Made by a program: the position numbers and the translations under genes
The notes under the pieces: model-generated
The model's database searches: none
Seen by the model: only the letters and a program-made list of their open reading frames with translations
What the model was told of the DNA's origin: nothing
Part shown: positions 13,444 to 14,462 of the stretch, piece after piece
How positions within the stretch are numbered: the first letter of the stretch is position 1
Layout of the letters: each line of letters opens with the position of its first letter
DNA from: DATBMY01 sp036554605
Lineage (GTDB): Bacteria; Acidobacteriota; Blastocatellia; UBA7656
Direction of reading: 5' to 3'
Assembly: GCA_036554605.1 (NCBI GenBank)
Contig: DATBMY010000219.1
Location: 1-14,462 of the forward strand
Length of the DNA stretch: 14,462 nucleotides

Positions 13444-14082
13444 ATGGATACTAAAAGAAGCGAGGGCGGATTTACATTAATGGAGATGGTGATATCGCTC
13501 GCGGTACTCACCGTTGTCATGGGAGTTGCCTTCATGCTGCTGAACAGGTTTCAGCAGACCTACAGGTACGAGGATATATACACCGACGCGCAGCGCAATG
13601 GCAGGTTCGCCATCGCGAGGCTGAACGAAATAATTCGCACGGCGGGCACGAACCCGACCGGCGACATGATTGTCAACGGCTGGCGCTTTGTCGAGTTTGG
13701 CAGCGCGGGCAACTTCCCCACCGGCGCGGGCGCAGTCAGTACAGGGGACTCACTACGCCTCAGAAGCGATCTAAACGGGGACCGGCAATCGGTCAGCACC
13801 ATCACGTCGGATTCGGACGTGATAGTCACCTCTGAAAACGTCGTTATAAGGTTCGAGCCGGCGAACCGCAGGATAATAATGACGGACCTCAACAGCGTTG
13901 GTACCGGCTCGGTCACGCCGCTCGCCGATAATATTAGCAACCTGACTTTCAGCGATCCGGACGGGTCCCGGCGAGAGGTGCTTGTCGAGCTTGTCGCGGT
14001 CCCGAGCGGCGTGCTGGTCGGCGATCCCATGTACAGGGAGGTCAGATACGCGACGACCATAAGGCTCAGAAATAGGAAGTAA
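13444..14082 (+). CDS. pilW: Minor pilin, PilW/GspJ-like
   Basis: The 212-residue product has the site GG9/FTLMEM (Glu14 at mature position 5), a hydrophobic helix (VISLAVLTVVMGVAFMLL) and the sequence QRNGRFAIARLNEIIRTAGTNPTG, which is characteristic of PilW, where an ARL..IRxAG stretch follows the helix. The rest is beta-rich, with VTSENVVIRFEPANRRIIM and a final VRYATTIRLRNRK. PilW works with PilV and PilX in the tip complex. GAGG (13435-13438) overlaps the pilV stop and lies five bases before the ATG; the seven-base gap means tight coupling. The ending with a basic RNRK tail is normal for the family. Confidence 0.87.
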   Translation: MDTKRSEGGFTLMEMVISLAVLTVVMGVAFMLLNRFQQTYRYEDIYTDAQRNGRFAIARLNEIIRTAGTNPTGDMIVNGWRFVEFGSAGNFPTGAGAVSTGDSLRLRSDLNGDRQSVSTITSDSDVIVTSENVVIRFEPANRRIIMTDLNSVGTGSVTPLADNISNLTFSDPDGSRREVLVELVAVPSGVLVGDPMYREVRYATTIRLRNRK

Positions 14083-14111
14083 CGGGCGTTATAGATTTAA
14101 GGAGTACGGTC

Positions 14112-14462
14112 ATGAGTAAAGAGAGCTTGCATGGAGCGAGAGACGGAGAGCGGGGAACCGCGCTCGTTATGGTTTTGCTCATCGTGGCGCTGGTGCTGGC
14201 CATGGCCATGGGCATGAGCCTGACCGCGGTCTCGGAGCTGGGCGTAAGCAGAACCTACGGGTCGCAGACGCTGGCGCTGCAGGCGGCGGAGGCGGGCCTC
14301 AACCATGCGGTAAACCTCGTTCAGAACTTCAGTCCCCTGGATTCAACCAAGCATAATTTTACAGGCCTGCTCTCTATGCGCGGGAGCGGTCAGGAATTCC
14401 CAATCAGCGCGGCCGATTTCATTGCGGGAACGGAGATGATTACCGCGGGCGAGTCGCAAAGC
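14112..14462 (+). CDS. pilX: Minor pilin, PilX family (3' truncated by window end)
   Basis: The frame is open to the last base (117 codons). It starts with a short charged leader, then ERG15/TALVMVLLIVALVLAMAMGM, followed by SRTYGSQTLALQAAEAGLNHA. This is the PilX N-terminal pattern: a G/xALV start without Glu at mature position 5, and an AlaGlu-AlaGly-Leu motif in the downstream helix. Glu5 is also missing in the tip pseudopilin GspK, so the absence is normal. AAGGAG (14099-14104) lies seven bases before the ATG, which decides the start. It follows pilW by 29 bases and should be co-transcribed. A pilY1-type tip adhesin is often the next gene, but it is outside the window. Confidence 0.85.
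   Translation, partial: MSKESLHGARDGERGTALVMVLLIVALVLAMAMGMSLTAVSELGVSRTYGSQTLALQAAEAGLNHAVNLVQNFSPLDSTKHNFTGLLSMRGSGQEFPISAADFIAGTEMITAGESQS

Noticed and set aside
14112..14462. PilX lacking Glu at mature position 5 as a defect
   Set aside because: PilX-type proteins normally start with G/xALV and need not have Glu5, so this is family-typical.

Overview
The window looks like a moderately GC-rich chromosomal segment from a Gram-negative bacterium, most likely an Acidobacteriota member of the Blastocatellia type. This is an inference from gene families, not a search. The pointers are a secreted nuclease with an Ig-like tail containing LWPPNHK, an outer-membrane protein pairing a carboxypeptidase-regulatory-like domain with a beta-barrel, a secreted glycine-zipper protein, an NtrC-type two-component pair, a large secreted subtilase and a type IV pilus minor-pilin operon. 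No tRNA, rRNA, CRISPR array, transposase, phage gene or replication origin was seen.

Layout: (1) 1-534, the 3' end of an extracellular endonuclease/exonuclease/phosphatase-family nuclease with an Ig-like tail, closed by a near-perfect intrinsic terminator at 567-596. (2) 690-3041, rdgB (nucleotide-pool sanitising) followed by an outer-membrane beta-barrel gene, which has its own strong extended -10 promoter inside the rdgB 3' end. (3) 3042-3410, a gene-poor spacer with a direct repeat, a possible minus-strand gene remnant and weak promoter-like elements. (4) 3411-7830, a polytopic sensor histidine kinase (PDZ-like, membrane domain, GAF, PAS, HisKA/HATPase) and its probable partner, an NtrC-family sigma-54 activator with an intact GAFTGA loop. 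(5) 7877-10474 on the minus strand, a secreted S8 protease. It is convergent with the regulator and divergent from (6) 10601-11260, a secreted glycine-zipper protein, then a nested inverted repeat and (7) 11494-12048, a small secreted cysteine-containing protein of unknown role. (8) 12049-12450, a hairpin terminator, possible enhancer sites and a well-formed sigma-54 promoter. (9) 12451-14462, a minor-pilin operon (fimT/gspH-like, pilV, pilW, pilX), with pilX running off the window edge.

The main functional reading is a regulatory circuit. The sensor kinase and sigma-54 activator lie about 4.5 kb upstream of a minor-pilin operon preceded by a TGGCAC-N5-TTGCC promoter. This parallels PilS/PilR-RpoN control of pilins in other bacteria, but the sensor architecture is quite different from PilS and the link is inferred only from proximity and promoter class. 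Two of the minor pilins carry acidic loops that could bind calcium. Nothing here is demonstrably a new defence or mobile system.
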